A DNA stretch of 64,000 nt from Salvator merianae. Taxonomy: Eukaryota > Chordata > Lepidosauria > Squamata > Teiidae. A model generated the notes under the pieces. It saw nothing but the letters and a program-made list of their open reading frames with translations, did no database searches and had not been told where the DNA came from. Below are positions 61,741 through 64,000 of this stretch, piece by piece (position 1 is the stretch's first letter; the number at the start of each line of letters is the position of its first letter). The translations under genes were made by a program, and so were the position numbers. The stretch lies in the NCBI GenBank assembly GCA_003586115.2, contig QVOM02000112.1, positions 107,100,701-107,164,700 on the forward strand, written 5' to 3'.

Positions 61741-64000
61741 TATCTTTGAGCCACATAAATGTTAATCATTTCTGGCAGAAACAAGGCTGCAAACCTACCA
61801 TGTGTTTCTTTTTTCTGTTTAAGAATTGCAGCGATATTTGAAGAATGGTAATAGTGGTATGTTAGAAGAAAAAAAATCAGTGGGTCATTTTGCAAATTAA
61901 CATAAATAAGAGCATCTTTCACCCTGAGAGAGAGTTCTTCTCTCTTAAAATCGATGCCAAGTTTCCTATCCTAATGAAGCCAAAGTCACTTGATAAACAA
62001 CCGTTCATCTGGAATGTTGCCGGGGCATCTGTTGTGACATGGTTGATGCTGAGATACTGAATAAGAAGGAAACGAAGTGGCATCAAAGCCAGTCCTTTCC
62101 CATTCTTTTTCAAAGGATTGAATGATATTATTTCCGTGGTATTTCACATTGACTGAACATCAAAAACAAAGGAGCCTCTGTCTGCGAACGAAAATCCTTT
62201 GCTCCTATTGTGTTAAGTTATCATATCCATCACTTTGAAAGCAAATGTCAACAGGTGCTAGTATCTCCATCTGCATCTACCAGGTTTCCCATTTCAGTTC
62301 ATTCGGGATAGTTCATAGTTCTGAAGTATGTATATGTGAAAACCTAGTTTATTAGAAGCTAATAGGTTATTCAAAGCAGCTGTCATGGTAGCTTTCCTGC
62401 CCCTTCCCATGGAGTCATCGCAATGTTAAGTGGGTTTTTAAGCCATTCTCTCATCTAGACAACCCATTTAATGCTAAAAACCCGAGAACAAATAAAAGCC
62501 AGTTTCTCTTATGCTTTGTGTTTTTAAGAACGGCTTCTAAAAATGATATATAAAACAAGTCCACTGACCATTGATTTATACTGATTGACTGAGTGTCATG
62601 TATATGGTGCTATTGTCTTCTTGGTAGCCTAGGTCCCTTTCTGCCCTGGATCTTATTCCAGGTTATATCCCAGAATAGAAGCCTACTGTCTACATGTTGG
62701 TGCAGACTACAGCAGGCCCCACCTGGAATATGGACCAGTTTCTCTTAACCTGCAAGACCTAACATTCTAAGGGTTAATTATTTCAACAGGTTCTGGATAG
62801 AGTTTTTTCCATTTGCTGGTACAACAGCTACAACCTTTCCTAGATCAAAATATTCTGGTCAGTATTCAGAAAGTTACCTAATTATTTCTAGGTCCAATCC
62901 AGAGTGATTATTTGCACCTTGGTTTGCCTACTTTTAGAGCTTTATAGACTCTATCTAGTCTCAGGTGTGTTGGGTACAAAATCCTTCAGAGCTGTTCTTC
63001 AGTCAGAAATTGTAATATTCTCATTAGGAGATGAGACTGCTGATTATTAGTCTAGAGAATAGACAACCAGCAGCCGGTAGGGAGAAAAGAAAAGGTTGTA
63101 CTTACTATTTCTGCATTTTGTCCACTGTTGCAACAATCCTGCTCCAGTGCTAGCTTGGATTTAGAGAAAGCTATGTTGTGCATCTCTTTTTTCCTATTTC
63201 TTTTTTTAAAAAGTTCAATAGCTGCTGTTGAGTCAAATCTTGGTGACTGTATAGACAATTGCTTGCCAGTTTGACTGTCTCTACTAACATGTCTTAGCTC
63301 TTTCAAATAGGGATGTCTCAAATATGCATCCAGTAAATGCAGACAGATTTTAGAGGTCCAAGATGGTTAGGTTCATTTGTTACCTGTCCAGGCTGTAACC
63401 AGTTGCACTTGCTTACTCGCAAGTAGAACCACAAAACAGGGAGCTTGTCTGCTTTCTACTTTCATTGTTGCCGCCATTATCCTGAAGTTGTCCTTGTCCT
63501 TCAAAATTTTGTCTAAGCCTGCTTACCAGATTTTATACAATATTTGGGAACTGAAATTGTCCTGCTCCGCTATGCAATTATTCTGAGCAAAGCAAAAGTT
63601 TTCTCTTCTTCTTTAATAAAAGTTTAATAGTAAAAGTTTTTTTAAAAAAATAATAATATATAAATATATAAATATATAAATAAAAGTTTAATGGCTTTAT
63701 CACTTCTTACAAAAAATGTACCCTTTAATGTGCCCCGAATTCATTTGGAAAGAAAGTGAAGTTAAAAGGAAATTGTCAATTTGGTTTTCTTGCCACTTTC
63801 TCCTATATGTATCTAGATTTCTCAATCAGAAAAGGATTAAAGCATTCCACATCTGGAGGGGACACTTAACTACCAACTTCCCATGCACATGTGATTTTGT
63901 GAAAAGACTAATTTGTCCCTCCAATTTCATCTCCATCTCACACTTTCTACATTTTGAAGGATTAGTATTTTGAGGAGGCTATTTTTCCCCCAGCCCCCAC
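61740..64000. other. Unassigned end of window
   Basis: Contains an AT-rich stretch (63600-63690, TATAAATA units). No MICU2 exon or other gene is recognised. Confidence 0.4.

Larger units (their letters stand above)
57473..64000 (+). other. MICU2: MICU2 intron 5 (partial, 5' part)
   Basis: The intron begins with GTAAGTAT, a near-consensus donor. No acceptor and exon matching the first EF-hand was found before the window ends. It contains a palindromic MITE, SINEs, a long antisense CR1 and a CpG-rich repeat at 61.3-61.7 kb. Confidence 0.8.

Noticed and set aside
61800..61900. Possible MICU2 exon 6 near GAAGAATGGTAATAGTGG
   Set aside because: An in-frame stop occurs within a few codons and there is no EF-hand loop pattern.
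63600..63690. AT-rich stretch as a possible matrix attachment site or origin
   Set aside because: It is simple TATAAATA-type low complexity; nothing specific supports such a function.

Overview
This is nuclear DNA from a vertebrate, almost certainly a squamate reptile. The AT-rich sequence has no operons and no long open reading frames. It carries one split, strongly conserved vertebrate gene inside a dense layer of decayed transposons. The repeat mix points to a lizard or snake: many 3'-truncated CR1 LINEs, several L2-clade LINEs, a Bov-B (RTE) LINE fragment, 5S-rRNA-derived and tRNA-derived SINEs, and mariner, Tigger and hAT-like MITEs. I cannot name the species.

The only protein-coding gene I can support is MICU2, a partner of MICU1 and regulator of the mitochondrial calcium uniporter. 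It lies on the + strand. Four internal exons are present: 42732-42879, 49342-49373, 49485-49560 and 57425-57472. Reading phases join cleanly (0/1, 1/0, 0/1, 1/1). Together they encode about 101 residues, roughly residues 70-170 of the mammalian protein, which is the stretch just before the first EF-hand. Exon 1 (mitochondrial targeting region) must lie upstream of the window and the EF-hand exons downstream. The first 42.7 kb is therefore intron 1 as far as it is visible, and the last 6.5 kb is the start of intron 5.

Layout: 1-42.7 kb is intron 1, with L2, CR1, Bov-B, SINE and MITE insertions. Examples are a 310-bp mariner-like MITE at 1.9 kb, a CR1 3' half at 17 kb, nested L2s at 19.3-22.3 kb, Bov-B at 28.5-29.3 kb, a hAT MITE at 34.6 kb and a 494-bp palindromic MITE at 41.7 kb. 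42.9-49.3 kb is intron 2 (an L2 copy followed by a 5S SINE). 49.37-49.48 kb is the very short intron 3. 49.56-57.4 kb is intron 4. 57.47 kb to the end is intron 5.

I see no prokaryotic genes, CRISPR arrays, rRNA or tRNA genes, and no new multi-gene system. The points most worth following are transposon architecture (palindromic MITEs, SINEs with swapped heads, unclassified repeat families) and inverted CR1 pairs around MICU2 exons. Family names rest on pattern recognition by eye; no database search was run.
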